Shown: positions 18,004-26,456, counted from the stretch's first letter. The stretch: DNA of 64,000 nt from Rhizobium sp. CSW-27 (GCF_018760785.1 NZ_JAHHZO010000012.1:62001-126000); one strand, 5' to 3'. Translations and numbers: made by a program. The notes: a model not told the origin generated them from the letters alone.

Positions 18004-18042
18004 GGTCATGGATCCTCGGGTCAAGCCCGAGGATCCATGACC
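18004..18042. repeat. Dispersed palindromic repeat, extended perfect hairpin form
   Basis: The core CCTCGGGTCAAGCCCGAGG has symmetric flanks here. The arms GGTCATGGATCCTCGGG and CCCGAGGATCCATGACC pair perfectly over 17 bp around the loop TCAAG. Unlike the other copies, both ends carry the GGATCCATGACC-type flank. Confidence 0.85.
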
Positions 18043-18179
18043 TCACCCGAAAGCGGCGAGGCACGACGGGCAAACGCCCGGCGTCTGCCCAGCCTCGATG
18101 GGGAGAAAGCGAACCCAGGAGCAACAAGGAGAGCCCGTTGACCCTCCATCACCCCGCCGGTGCACCCGTCAACGAATCA

Positions 18180-18195
18180 GTTGACAGCTGTCAAC
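18180..18195. promoter_or_regulatory. Perfect 16-bp palindrome, candidate operator
   Basis: GTTGACAGCTGTCAAC is fully self-complementary. It lies between the pcaR stop (18221) and the amidase start (17920), upstream of the amidase on the minus strand. A perfect 16-bp dyad suggests a repressor site. Which regulator binds it is unknown. Confidence 0.5.
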
Positions 18196-18220
18196 AGACA
18201 GAGTCCTGCCGTGAGTCGCC

Positions 18221-18982
18221 TCATCCCTGCCTGAGCAGCGGGCGCAGTTGCCGGGCGGCGGCCTGAAGGGCGGGGAGGTACTGTTCGGCCATGCGCGCGG
18301 CGGGCACCTGGGCAGCCGGCGCGCCGATGTTGAGAGCGGCCACCACCCTGCCTCGCGCATCGGCAAGCGGCACGGCGATGGAACAGAGGCCGAGTTCCAG
18401 CTCCTGATCGATCACTGCATAACCCGCCGCCCGCACCCGCGCCAGCTCTGCCATCACCGCTTCGGGGTCGGTTCGGGTATGCGGCGTATAGGCCTTCAGC
18501 GGGCCGGGGCCGATCAGCGCGCGCGCCTCGGCCTCGGGGAGCGCCGCCAGCAGCACGCGGCCCATGGAGGCGCAGGCCGCGGGCAGGCGGCTGCCGGGCA
18601 TCAGGTTGATCGACATCACCCGGCGCTGCGAGGCACGCGCCACATAGACGATCTCCGCCCCGTCCAGCACACTGACCGAGGCACTCTGGCCGACCGCCTC
18701 CGACACCTGGTCCAGAAACGGCTGCACGATGTGTGGCAAGGGCGTGGCGGAGAGATAGGCATGGCCAAGCCGCAGGATGCGGGGCGTCAGCGTGAAGAAT
18801 TTCCCGTCGTAATCGGCATAGCCGAGTTCGGCGAGCGTCAGCAGGCAGCGGCGGGCGGTGGCGCGATCAAGCCCCGTCAGCTTTGCCACATCGGAAATGG
18901 AGAGCCGCGGCTCCGCCTCGCCGAAGGCCTCGATGACGCGCAGCCCCTTGGCCAGGCCGCCGATGAAATCCGTCTCGCGCAT
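18221..18982 (-). CDS. pcaR: IclR-family regulator of 3-oxoadipate catabolism
   Basis: This 253-aa protein (start ATG at 18982 with GGGAG about 10 nt upstream) has an N-terminal winged HTH (SISDVAKLTGLDRATARRCL). Its C-terminal IclR effector domain (about 80-250) includes SVLDGAEIVYVARASQRRVM and PAACASMGRVLLA. The PcaR/PcaU/PobR subgroup of IclR proteins controls protocatechuate and 3-oxoadipate genes, typically activating with 3-oxoadipate. It is divergently placed from pcaI, and paired sites occur in the intergenic region. Nearly all the support for the symbol comes from this arrangement plus the subgroup-like sequence. Confidence 0.88.
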   Translation of the reverse strand: MRETDFIGGLAKGLRVIEAFGEAEPRLSISDVAKLTGLDRATARRCLLTLAELGYADYDGKFFTLTPRILRLGHAYLSATPLPHIVQPFLDQVSEAVGQSASVSVLDGAEIVYVARASQRRVMSINLMPGSRLPAACASMGRVLLAALPEAEARALIGPGPLKAYTPHTRTDPEAVMAELARVRAAGYAVIDQELELGLCSIAVPLADARGRVVAALNIGAPAAQVPAARMAEQYLPALQAAARQLRPLLRQG

Positions 18983-19018
18983 GGCTGCCGCTCCCTGCCT
19001 CCGCCGTCTGGCCGGAAC

Positions 19019-19057
19019 TTTGTGCGATATATGAACAAAAGTCAAATAACGCACAAA
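19019..19057. promoter_or_regulatory. Inverted pair of candidate PcaR sites between pcaR and pcaI
   Basis: TTTGTGCGATATATGAAC (19019-19036) and GTCAAATAACGCACAAA (19041-19057) are inverted copies of one half-site, roughly GTTCAWATAWCGCACAAA. The half-site resembles the GTTCGATAATCGCAC-type PcaR box known from pseudomonads. It lies 37-75 bp from the pcaR start and about 70-108 bp from pcaI, suitable for divergent control. Confidence 0.6.
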
Positions 19058-19126
19058 AAAGTTGACGGCTGGCAACTCGAAGGCGCTAACTGCCGCCACC
19101 TCGAATGTCCCTGGGAGAGAGACAGA

Positions 19127-19849
19127 ATGGACAAGACCATTGCCAGCGTGGCAGAGGCCGTCTCCGCCATCCATGACGGCGCAACCGTCATGATCGGCGG
19201 CTTCGGCGGCTCCGGCGCACCCATCGAACTCATCCACGCGCTGATCGACCGGTTCCTTGCCACCGGCAGCCCGAAGAACCTCACCGTCATCAACAACAAT
19301 GCCGGCAACGGGCGCATCGGCATCGCCGCCATGATCGATGCCGGCATGGTCAGGAAGATGGTATGCTCCTTCCCGCGCTCGTCCGATCCGCGCGCCTTCA
19401 CCGACAAATATCTGGCCGGCGAAATCGAGCTGGAACTGGTGCCGCAGGGCACGCTTGCCGAGCGGATCCGCGCCGGCGGCGCCGGCATCCCCGCCTTCTA
19501 CACGCCGACCGGCTATGGCACGGAACTGGCCGAGGGCAAGGTGATCGCCGAATTCGATGGCCGCGCCTATGTGCAGGAGCGCTGGCTGAAGGCCGATTTC
19601 GCCATCGTCAAGGGACAGCTCGGCGACACTTACGGCAACCTGACTTACAACAAGGCCGGCCGCAACTTCAATCCGCTGATGTGCATGGCGGCTGCCACCA
19701 CCATTGCCCAGGTGTCGAAGATCGTCCCGGCCGGCGGCATCGATCCGGAACAGGTCATCACCCCCGGCATCTTCGTCAATGGCGTCGTCGAAGTCGAAAA
19801 CCCGCAACAGGAAGAAGTGCTCATCCGAGCCGGAGTGGCCCACGTATGA
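19127..19849 (+). CDS. pcaI: 3-oxoadipate CoA-transferase, subunit A
   Basis: This 240-aa alpha subunit of a family I CoA-transferase contains the CoA-binding signature GATVMIGGFGGSGAPIELI (about 19-37), plus FYTPTGYGTELAEGK and DFAIVKGQLGDTYGNLTYNK. With PcaJ it transfers CoA from succinyl-CoA to 3-oxoadipate, the penultimate step of the 3-oxoadipate pathway. The start at 19127 is preceded by GGGAGAGAGACAGA. The stop overlaps the pcaJ start (ATGA). Related 3-oxoacid transferases (Sco, Ato) are alternatives on sequence, but the pcaR/pcaF neighbours favour PcaI. Confidence 0.92.
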   Translation: MDKTIASVAEAVSAIHDGATVMIGGFGGSGAPIELIHALIDRFLATGSPKNLTVINNNAGNGRIGIAAMIDAGMVRKMVCSFPRSSDPRAFTDKYLAGEIELELVPQGTLAERIRAGGAGIPAFYTPTGYGTELAEGKVIAEFDGRAYVQERWLKADFAIVKGQLGDTYGNLTYNKAGRNFNPLMCMAAATTIAQVSKIVPAGGIDPEQVITPGIFVNGVVEVENPQQEEVLIRAGVAHV

Positions 19850-20544
19850 CCGACACGACGATCAACACCCGCGAGGACATCAAGCTCTCCAACGCCCAGA
19901 TCGCCTGGCGCGCCGCGCAGGACATCGAGGACGGCGCCTATGTGAACCTCGGCATCGGCTTTCCGGAAATGGTGGCCCGCTTCCAGCCGCCCGGCCGACA
20001 GGCGATCTTCCACACCGAAAACGGCATCCTGAATTTCGGCGAGGCGCCGCCCGCCGGCGAGGAGGACTGGGACCTGATCAATGCCGGCAAGAAGGCGGTG
20101 ACGCTGAAGCCGGGCGCCGCCTTCTTCCACCATGCCGACAGTTTTGCCATGGTGCGTGGCGGCCATCTCGATGTGGCGATCCTCGGCGCCTATCAGGTGG
20201 CGGAAAACGGCGACCTCGCCAACTGGCGCGTCGGCTCCAAGGGCGTTCCGGCCGTCGGTGGCGCGATGGATCTGGTGCATGGCGCCAAGCAGGTCTTCGT
20301 CATCACCGAACATGTCACCAAGGATGGCAAGCCGAAGCTGGTGGAGAAATGCACATTCCCGCTGACCGGCGTCGGCTGCATCACCCGCGTCTATACCAGC
20401 CATGCGGTCATCGATATCCGCGAGCGCCGTTTCGTGGTGCGTGAAAAGCTAGCCGCCATGAGCATGGACGAATTGCAGGCGATGACCGGCGCTCCCCTTC
20501 ACACCGATGGACCGGTGGCCGATCTCACCGTGCCGGCCGTCTGA
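19846..20544 (+). CDS. pcaJ: 3-oxoadipate CoA-transferase, subunit B
   Basis: This 232-aa beta subunit carries the catalytic glutamate in the ENG motif (HTENGILNFG, Glu58), which forms the glutamyl-CoA thioester. The block KGVPAVGGAMDLVHGAKQ is typical of the family. It is coupled to pcaI by a 4-bp overlap and lies 10 bp upstream of pcaF, so the three genes form one operon. Confidence 0.93.
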   Translation: MTDTTINTREDIKLSNAQIAWRAAQDIEDGAYVNLGIGFPEMVARFQPPGRQAIFHTENGILNFGEAPPAGEEDWDLINAGKKAVTLKPGAAFFHHADSFAMVRGGHLDVAILGAYQVAENGDLANWRVGSKGVPAVGGAMDLVHGAKQVFVITEHVTKDGKPKLVEKCTFPLTGVGCITRVYTSHAVIDIRERRFVVREKLAAMSMDELQAMTGAPLHTDGPVADLTVPAV

Positions 20545-20554
20545 GGAACAGATC

Positions 20555-21760
20555 ATGACAGAAGCCTTTATCTGCGATTACATCCGCACGCCCATCGGCC
20601 GCTTCGGCGGCTCGCTGTCCTCCGTCCGCGCCGATGATCTCGGCGCCGTGCCGCTGAAGGCGCTGATTGCCCGCCATGCCGGGCTCGACTGGGAGGCCGT
20701 GGAAGACGTGATCTTCGGCTGCGCCAACCAGGCGGGCGAAGACAACCGCAACGTGGCGCGCATGTCGGCGCTGCTTGCCGGCCTGCCGGTTTCCGTCACC
20801 GGCACCACCATCAACCGGCTGTGCGGCTCCGGCATGGATGCCGTCGTCACCGCAGCCCGTGCCATCCGGGCAGGGGAGGCGGAGCTGATGATTGCCGGCG
20901 GCGTGGAAAGCATGAGCCGCGCCCCCTTCGTGCTGCCGAAGGCCGAGACCGCCTTTTCACGCAATGCGGAAATCTACGACACCACCATCGGCTGGCGTTT
21001 CGTCAACCCGCTGATGAAGAAGCAGTATGGCGTCGATTCGATGCCGGAGACCGGCGACAACGTGGCGATCGATTTCAACATCAGCCGCGAGGATCAGGAT
21101 GCCTTTGCCGTGCGCAGCCAGGCCAAGGCTGCGGAGGCCCAGGCCAATGGCCGGCTGGCCTCCGAAATCACCCCGGTCAGCGTTGCCCAGCGCAAGGGCG
21201 ATCCGCTGATCGTCGATCGCGACGAGCATCCGCGCGCCACCTCGCTGGAGGCGCTTGCCAAGCTGAAGCCGGTCAACCGCATGGACGGCGCCACCGTCAC
21301 CGCCGGCAATGCCTCCGGCGTCAATGATGGCGCGGCCGCCCTGATCATCGCCTCGGAAGCGGCGGCGAAGAAGCACGGCCTCACGCCGATTGCCCGCATT
21401 CTCGGCGGCGCGACGGCCGGTGTTCCGCCGCGCATCATGGGTTTTGGCCCGGCACCGGCTTCGAAGAAGCTGCTCGCCCGCCTGGGTCTGACGGTCGACC
21501 AGCTGGACGTGATCGAGCTGAACGAGGCTTTCGCCAGCCAGGGCATCGCAACGCTGCGCGATCTCGGCATCGCCGATGACGATGCCCGCGTCAACCGCAA
21601 TGGCGGCGCCATCGCGCTCGGCCATCCGCTCGGCATGTCCGGCGCCCGCATCGCCGGCACCGCCGCGCTGGAACTCAAGGCCACCGGCGGCCGCTACGCG
21701 CTGTCCACCATGTGCATCGGCGTGGGGCAGGGCATCGCCGTGGCGCTGGAACGGGTATAA
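20555..21760 (+). CDS. pcaF: 3-oxoadipyl-CoA thiolase
   Basis: This 401-aa thiolase cleaves 3-oxoadipyl-CoA to succinyl-CoA and acetyl-CoA, the last step of the pathway. The acyl-accepting Cys90 lies in INRLCGSGMDAV. The second active-site His is in GGAIALGHPLGMSGAR, and the proton-donor Cys in STMCIGVGQG. The start at 20555 follows GAGGAACAGATC. Generic acetyl-CoA acetyltransferases share these motifs. The length (401 aa), the MTEAFICDYIRTPIGR-type N-terminus and the operon support PcaF. Confidence 0.93.
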   Translation: MTEAFICDYIRTPIGRFGGSLSSVRADDLGAVPLKALIARHAGLDWEAVEDVIFGCANQAGEDNRNVARMSALLAGLPVSVTGTTINRLCGSGMDAVVTAARAIRAGEAELMIAGGVESMSRAPFVLPKAETAFSRNAEIYDTTIGWRFVNPLMKKQYGVDSMPETGDNVAIDFNISREDQDAFAVRSQAKAAEAQANGRLASEITPVSVAQRKGDPLIVDRDEHPRATSLEALAKLKPVNRMDGATVTAGNASGVNDGAAALIIASEAAAKKHGLTPIARILGGATAGVPPRIMGFGPAPASKKLLARLGLTVDQLDVIELNEAFASQGIATLRDLGIADDDARVNRNGGAIALGHPLGMSGARIAGTAALELKATGGRYALSTMCIGVGQGIAVALERV

Positions 21761-22203
21761 GGATACCGCACAGAGACGCATGGTGCTGCCCTTGTCCGGC
21801 GGCGCCATGCCGCCCATCCATGCGTTTCCTTTGGCCCTGCCTGCGCTTCCGCTCGGGTATCCCTCGCCACGCCGCTCCGTCTCCACGGCACTTCCCTTCG
21901 CCTTCCCGCCCCCCCCCGCCGTCGTCATCTTCGGCCCCCTCCGTCGCCATCCTCGCACTCCCCTGCGTCATCCTCGGGCTTGACCCGAGGATCCAGTCCT
22001 GCGCGAACCGCAGCCGCGAGATGCCACGGAGCGTGGCGCCATGGATCCTCGGGTCAAGCCCGAGGATGACGGCGGAAGGCGAGGATGACGCGGGAGGGGA
22101 GGGCGCAGAAAGAAGGGCGACGCAGGAGGGGAGGCCAGCGATCCTCGCCACACGAAGGGAAGGTCGAGCCTGCGCGCCGCTCACCCGTATTGTCACCCCT
22201 GCC
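21761..22203. other. Intergenic region between convergent pcaF and the S10 peptidase gene
   Basis: No gene is seen in these 443 bp. They contain a composite repeat element (21966-22072) made of two inverted palindrome copies. Both flanking genes end here, so transcript ends from both strands may fold at the repeats. Confidence 0.55.
21966..22072. repeat. Composite palindromic repeat, two inverted copies with a spacer hairpin
   Basis: Cores CCTCGGGCTTGACCCGAGG (21972-21990) and CCTCGGGTCAAGCCCGAGG (22047-22065) lie in opposite orientation, with outward-facing ATGACG-type ends. The 56-bp spacer contains its own small stem GCCAC/GTGGC. The layout mirrors the pair at 2327-2469, suggesting a mosaic mobile or mobilised element of the rhizobial intergenic type. 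Confidence 0.8.
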
Positions 22204-23775
22204 TTACCGATAAAACGCCTGCGCATCCTGAAAAATCTGCCGGCGGTCGTCGTCGCGGGTGTAGAACATGTGGCCGCCGCGATAGAGGTTGAGCTGCGTG
22301 CGCCCCTCGCCAAGCGTCGGCGGCAGGTGGTTCAGCACGTAGCGGCTGGCGCCGAACGGCGTCAGGATGTCGGAATAGCCATGCGCCACCATCAGCCGGA
22401 AGGAGGGGATGGTGGAGAGAAGGTCACGCAGGTCGGTGGCGATGCTGGCGGTCACCCGGCTGTCGCCGCCGCGCCCGCCGTTCCATTCCCAGCGCCGGTT
22501 CACCTCCTCGTTCAGCAGCGTGTAGGTCATCTCGGTGCGGAAGCCGAGGCTGTCGCGGGCATAGGCCGAAAACGCCGCAGCATAGGCGCGGGTATAACCT
22601 TCCAGCACCGGATCGTCATTGCGCACGAAGACCGATTCCGGATAGGCATCGACATGGGTTTCGCCGGCATCGTAGGGGCTGAGAATACGGCCGGGCCCGC
22701 CGGCCTGCTTCGCATAGAGATCGCCGACAAAGCCGCGGGTCGGCGCAATGGCCTGTTCCGAAAGCCCCGTCCAGCCGGCAATTGTCCGGTAGAAGGCAGC
22801 CGCCGCCTCGCCCTGCGGCCAGGGTCCGGCCAGCGTGGCGAGATAGTCCGTCATGGCAAAACGTTCGGCCTCGCCGACCTTTTCCCGGTCGAACCGGCCC
22901 TGCCGTTCCAGTTCTGCGGCGGCAAGGGCGGGAAACTGCAGCGCCGCCGCCAGCGGATCATTGTCATTGCCGAACACGAAGCGGCCTTCCATCAGCGGCG
23001 AAATCATCACGATACCGGACGGAATCAGGCCCTGGCTGTTCTTCATCGCCAGCGCCACCTTGGCGGCGCGAAAGCCGCCATAGCTTTCGCCGAGCAGATA
23101 TTTGGGGGCGGGCAAGAGATCGGCATTGTCGCGCACGTAAAGCGCAATCGCCTTGGCAAGGCTCTCGGCATCCTGCCGCACGGAATAGAAACGGCCGGCC
23201 GCCTCGTCGCTCAAGGCGCGGCTCCAGCCCGTGCCGACCGGATCGATCAGCACCAGATCGGAAAAGGCCAGCCAGCTCTCCGGGTTGTCGCGCAGTACCG
23301 GCCGGCTTCCATCGGCATTATCGCCGGAAAACGGCAGGATTTTCGGGCCGACCAGCCCGAGATGCAGATAGGCGGAGGCGGCACCCGGCCCGCCATTGAA
23401 GGCGAAGGTGACGGGGCGCCCCGGCGTGCGATCCTTTGCGCGGTAGGCGGTATAGAAGATCTTCGCCGTCACCTTGCCGTCCTGGCCGCGCAGCGCAAGC
23501 GTTCCGGCGGTGGCCGAATAGGGGAGGGGGCCGGTCGGCGTTTCCAGCACATGCGCGCTCACCGCATCGGCCGGCAGGAGATCGAGCAGGCCACCGCTGC
23601 GCTCCGACCCGCCACTGCGCTGCGGATGGTCGGGACCGCCCGCATGCTCGTCACCACCGGCACCCCCGCCGCCGGCCTGCTGGGCAAGAGCGGGCGGGGC
23701 AAAAAGGCAGGGAGCCGCCACCGGCACCGCCACGAGGCAGGCACCCAGAAGGGCAAGGGAAGGGGCAAGGCGCAT
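22204..23775 (-). CDS. Secreted S10-family serine carboxypeptidase-like protein
   Basis: This 523-aa protein has an N-terminal signal peptide (MRLAPSLALLGACLVAVPVA, cleavage near ALAQQ) followed by a Gly/His-rich stretch. The alpha/beta-hydrolase core carries the S10 nucleophile elbow LLGESYGGFRAAK, an acidic member in HGYSDILTPFG and a His in YRGGHMFYTRDD. FNGGPGAASAYLHLG is the family's oxyanion loop. S10 enzymes remove C-terminal residues from peptides at acidic pH, here probably in the periplasm or outside the cell. It is not in an obvious operon. Confidence 0.9.
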   Translation of the reverse strand: MRLAPSLALLGACLVAVPVAAPCLFAPPALAQQAGGGGAGGDEHAGGPDHPQRSGGSERSGGLLDLLPADAVSAHVLETPTGPLPYSATAGTLALRGQDGKVTAKIFYTAYRAKDRTPGRPVTFAFNGGPGAASAYLHLGLVGPKILPFSGDNADGSRPVLRDNPESWLAFSDLVLIDPVGTGWSRALSDEAAGRFYSVRQDAESLAKAIALYVRDNADLLPAPKYLLGESYGGFRAAKVALAMKNSQGLIPSGIVMISPLMEGRFVFGNDNDPLAAALQFPALAAAELERQGRFDREKVGEAERFAMTDYLATLAGPWPQGEAAAAFYRTIAGWTGLSEQAIAPTRGFVGDLYAKQAGGPGRILSPYDAGETHVDAYPESVFVRNDDPVLEGYTRAYAAAFSAYARDSLGFRTEMTYTLLNEEVNRRWEWNGGRGGDSRVTASIATDLRDLLSTIPSFRLMVAHGYSDILTPFGASRYVLNHLPPTLGEGRTQLNLYRGGHMFYTRDDDRRQIFQDAQAFYR

Positions 23776-24085
23776 GTCGTCATCTCCTGCTGCGGCGCGG
23801 GGCCGCTGTGTTCAGTCCGGGCGAGGGGGCTGGCTCCGAAGACACCGCGGCGAATTCCGCCCCCCAAGTCAGTCCGTGCCGCCGCAAACCGCCCTCAATG
23901 TAGGGCGGTGCGACAATAGGGAAACTCAACTTGGCTTGAACCGCTGCCACAAGCCGGTAAAGAAGATGTCAGCCCACGCGGGATGCAGACATGTGACCGC
24001 AGCGGGCAGGGTATGCGTTCGCGGGGGCGGACGCCAGAAGGCGACCGATCTTTCGGTCACCCAGACGAGGGACGACGCCACAGCC
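23776..24085. other. Divergent intergenic region before the small His/Cys-rich gene
   Basis: No gene is seen. The stretch from about 23910 contains AATAGGGAAACT and GCTGCC blocks that recall a cobalamin-type leader, but the fold is not supported (see rejected items). Promoters for both the S10 gene and the PepSY operon must lie here. Confidence 0.4.
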
Positions 24086-24532
24086 ATGCGGGTGATGCGG
24101 CAGATCATGCGGGACAGGATGCTGGCCGGCGCGCTTGCGCTGGTGCTCGGCTATCTGTTGCTGCTGCAGGCCGCCGTCGGCGATTACAGCCGCAGCATGA
24201 TGGCGGCCGCCCTGCTGACCGATCAGGGCACGCTCTGTACCACCCTCGGCCCCGCCATGCCGCCGGCCGCCACATCGCATGGCGCCCATGCGGGGCAGGA
24301 TGACGGCACCGGCCACACCGACCACGGTAGGCTGCTGCCGGATTGCTGCGGCCCGCTCTGTCGGCTGGCAGCCGGCCTTGCGGTCGCCATGCTGGCGCCG
24401 CCCGATGCCGACGGCCTGACATTTGCCGCGGCGCCGCAGCGCCGGATCTTTGCCATTCCGGCCAATGCCCGCCCGCAGGTGCTGCTGCGCGGCCTGAGCG
24501 GCGCCGCCCGCGCCCCGCCCTTCCTTTCCTGA
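24086..24532 (+). CDS. Small membrane-anchored His/Cys-containing protein (DUF2946-like)
   Basis: This 148-aa protein (start ATG at 24086; an ATG at 24107 is equally possible) has one strong hydrophobic segment (MLAGALALVLGYLLLLQAAV). A His-rich stretch follows (SHGAHAGQDDGTGHTDHG), then a Cys cluster (DCCGPLCRLAAGLAVAML). The pattern and the position just before a PepSY protein resemble DUF2946-type proteins found with metal or siderophore uptake genes. Metal binding is inferred from His and Cys content only. Confidence 0.6.
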   Translation: MRVMRQIMRDRMLAGALALVLGYLLLLQAAVGDYSRSMMAAALLTDQGTLCTTLGPAMPPAATSHGAHAGQDDGTGHTDHGRLLPDCCGPLCRLAAGLAVAMLAPPDADGLTFAAAPQRRIFAIPANARPQVLLRGLSGAARAPPFLS

Positions 24533-24604
24533 AGCGCATTCCCTTGAACCGCCGGCCGCACGAGCTGCGCCGGCCCGCCTTGCCCATTTCTTCAGGATGA
24601 CACC

Positions 24605-25981
24605 ATGTCCGACATCACCTTCGGGCGAAGCGCCGCGTCGAGCCAGACGCGCGCCGCCGATCTCTACCGCGCCGTCTGGCGCTGGCATTTCTATGCGGGG
24701 CTGCTGGTCCTGCCCTTCATGATCACGCTGGCGCTGACCGGCGCCCTCTATCTTTTCCGTGACGAACTCGACAACCTCATCCACCGCGATCTCAAGCAAG
24801 TGGTGGTGGAGGAGACGCGCGCGACACCTTCCGCGCAGGTCACGGCGGCACTCGCCGCCTTTCCCGGCAAGGCGGTGAAATTCACCACGCCCGCCACGCC
24901 GACCGCCTCCACCGAGGTGACGGTGGTGACAGAGACCGCCCGCCTTGCCGTCTACGTCAATCCCTATACGGCGGACGTGCTGGGCGCGCTGCCGGATCGC
25001 GGCACGGTGATGTGGACGATCCGCTATCTGCACAGCCTCAAATACTTCGGCACCTCTGCACGGTATCTGATCGAGATCGCCGCCGGCTGGTCGATCCTGC
25101 TGGTCGGCACCGGCATCTATCTGTGGTGGCCGCGCCAGCAGCGGGGCGGCGTGCTGTCCGTGCGCGGCACGCCGGTGCGGCGCGTCTTCTGGCGCGACCT
25201 GCATGCGGTGACCGGCCTTTTCGTCGGCGCCGTGATCGTCTTCCTCGCCGTCACCGGCATGCCCTGGTCGGGCGTCTGGGGCGCCAAGGTGAACGAATGG
25301 GCGAACGGCAGCAATTTCGGCTATCCGGCCGGCGTGCGGGTGGCCGTTCCGATGTCCGGCGAGCATCTGGATCACGTGGCGAAAACCACCTGGTCGCTGG
25401 AACAGGCGAAGGTGCCGTTGTCACCACAAGCTGCACCGGGGGCCGGGCAGGGGATGCAGCCGATCGGCCTCGACCGCGCCATTGCCACCTTCGACGCGCT
25501 GGGGCTCACGCACGGCTATTCCGTGGCGCTGCCGCAGAAGGCAAGCGGCGTCTATAGCGGTTCGGTCTATCCGGATGACCTGTCGAAACAGCGCGTCGTG
25601 CATCTCGACCAGTATAGCGGCAAGCCGCTCGTCGACATGAGCTATGCCGATTACGGCCCGCTCGGCCGCGCGCTGGAATGGGGCATCAACGTGCATCTCG
25701 GCCAGGAATTCGGGCTGGCGAACCAGATCGTGCTGACGATCGCCTGCATGGCCATTATCCTGCTGGCCGTCTCGGCCGGCGTCATGTGGTGGAAGCGGCG
25801 CCCGCAAGGCGCGCTCGGCGTGCCGCCGATGCCATCCGATCCGCGGGTGTTTCGCGGCCTTCTCGCCATCCTCGTCATCGGCGGCCTGATCTTCCCGCTG
25901 GTGGGCGCCTCGCTGGTGCTGCTGCTGGCGCTCGACACGCTCTTCCTGCGGCTGGCCAGACACCGCCGGGCGCGCGCCTGA
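24605..25981 (+). CDS. PepSY-domain inner-membrane protein
   Basis: This 458-aa PepSY-associated transmembrane protein has four main helices: about 29-50 (HFYAGLLVLPFMITLALTGA), about 155-175, about 205-225, and a C-terminal pair at about 375-400 and 415-440. Between them lie periplasmic PepSY segments. Relatives such as PiuB/FoxB-type proteins assist siderophore reduction or iron release at the inner membrane. It lies 72 bp after the small His/Cys protein gene and is probably cotranscribed with it. Iron dependence is not visible in the sequence. Confidence 0.85.
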   Translation: MSDITFGRSAASSQTRAADLYRAVWRWHFYAGLLVLPFMITLALTGALYLFRDELDNLIHRDLKQVVVEETRATPSAQVTAALAAFPGKAVKFTTPATPTASTEVTVVTETARLAVYVNPYTADVLGALPDRGTVMWTIRYLHSLKYFGTSARYLIEIAAGWSILLVGTGIYLWWPRQQRGGVLSVRGTPVRRVFWRDLHAVTGLFVGAVIVFLAVTGMPWSGVWGAKVNEWANGSNFGYPAGVRVAVPMSGEHLDHVAKTTWSLEQAKVPLSPQAAPGAGQGMQPIGLDRAIATFDALGLTHGYSVALPQKASGVYSGSVYPDDLSKQRVVHLDQYSGKPLVDMSYADYGPLGRALEWGINVHLGQEFGLANQIVLTIACMAIILLAVSAGVMWWKRRPQGALGVPPMPSDPRVFRGLLAILVIGGLIFPLVGASLVLLLALDTLFLRLARHRRARA

Positions 25982-26051
25982 GACGGCGGGCAAAAAGGGA
26001 AGGGGGAAGGGGGAAGGGGGCAGGCCCGGCACTGCCCCTTTCAGGATCCCG

Positions 26052-26210
26052 TCACTTGCGCGCGATCACCCAGACGGCATGGATGATGCCGGGCAGGTAG
26101 CCGCAGAGGGTGAGCAGGATGTTCAGCCAGAAATGCAGGCCGATGCCGACCTGGAGAAAGACGCCGACCGGCGGCAGCAGGATGGCGAAGAGAAGACGGA
26201 TGATGTCCAC
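26052..26210 (-). CDS. Pmp3/YqaE-family small membrane peptide
   Basis: This 52-aa proteolipid with two transmembrane helices reads DIIRLLFAILLPPVGVFLQV, then HFWLNILLTLCGYLPGIIHA, ending VIARK. This is the full, typical length of the Pmp3/UPF0057 family, linked to membrane potential and salt or cold stress. The start is GTG at 26210 with AAGGGG 6-11 nt upstream. It is an isolated gene convergent with the PepSY gene. Confidence 0.9.
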   Translation of the reverse strand: MDIIRLLFAILLPPVGVFLQVGIGLHFWLNILLTLCGYLPGIIHAVWVIARK

Positions 26211-26264
26211 GGAAGGCCCCTTGTGAATGCATCGAGGAGGATGGCTGCGGTGCGGCGGCGCCGA

Positions 26265-26322
26265 GCCGGTTCAGGGGCATGAACGCGGGGCGACGCCTTT
26301 GGTTCAATGCGCCTGAACCGGC
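26265..26322. repeat. Separated 11-bp inverted repeat
   Basis: GCCGGTTCAGG (26265-26275) and CCTGAACCGGC (26312-26322) are perfect inverted copies 36 bp apart. They lie upstream of the Pmp3 gene and downstream of the DUF1003 gene on the same strand, so they could be a long-loop terminator or a looping operator. Confidence 0.45.
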
Positions 26323-26456
26323 ACGCGCAGCATGACGAGGGCAGGGATGGCCGCGTGCGCGTGTATGGCGGGCGGTCAGACAGACGGGCCCCGGCGCAGA
26401 AAGCGCTGAACGGAGGGGCGCCGGCGCATGCGCGCAAAGTGCCGGCCGGAGATAGC

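Noticed and set aside
22204..22313. Open frames running through the composite repeat into pcaF and the peptidase gene
   Set aside because: Peptides such as VILGLDPRI repeated in unrelated frames come from translation of the palindromic element, not from real proteins.
23905..24050. Possible cobalamin riboswitch before the PepSY pair
   Set aside because: AATAGGGAA, GCTGCC and GGTAA blocks appear in order, but the GGTGnAA loop, the CCGCAAC core and a recognisable B12 box are missing or displaced. A covariance search with the cobalamin model would decide.
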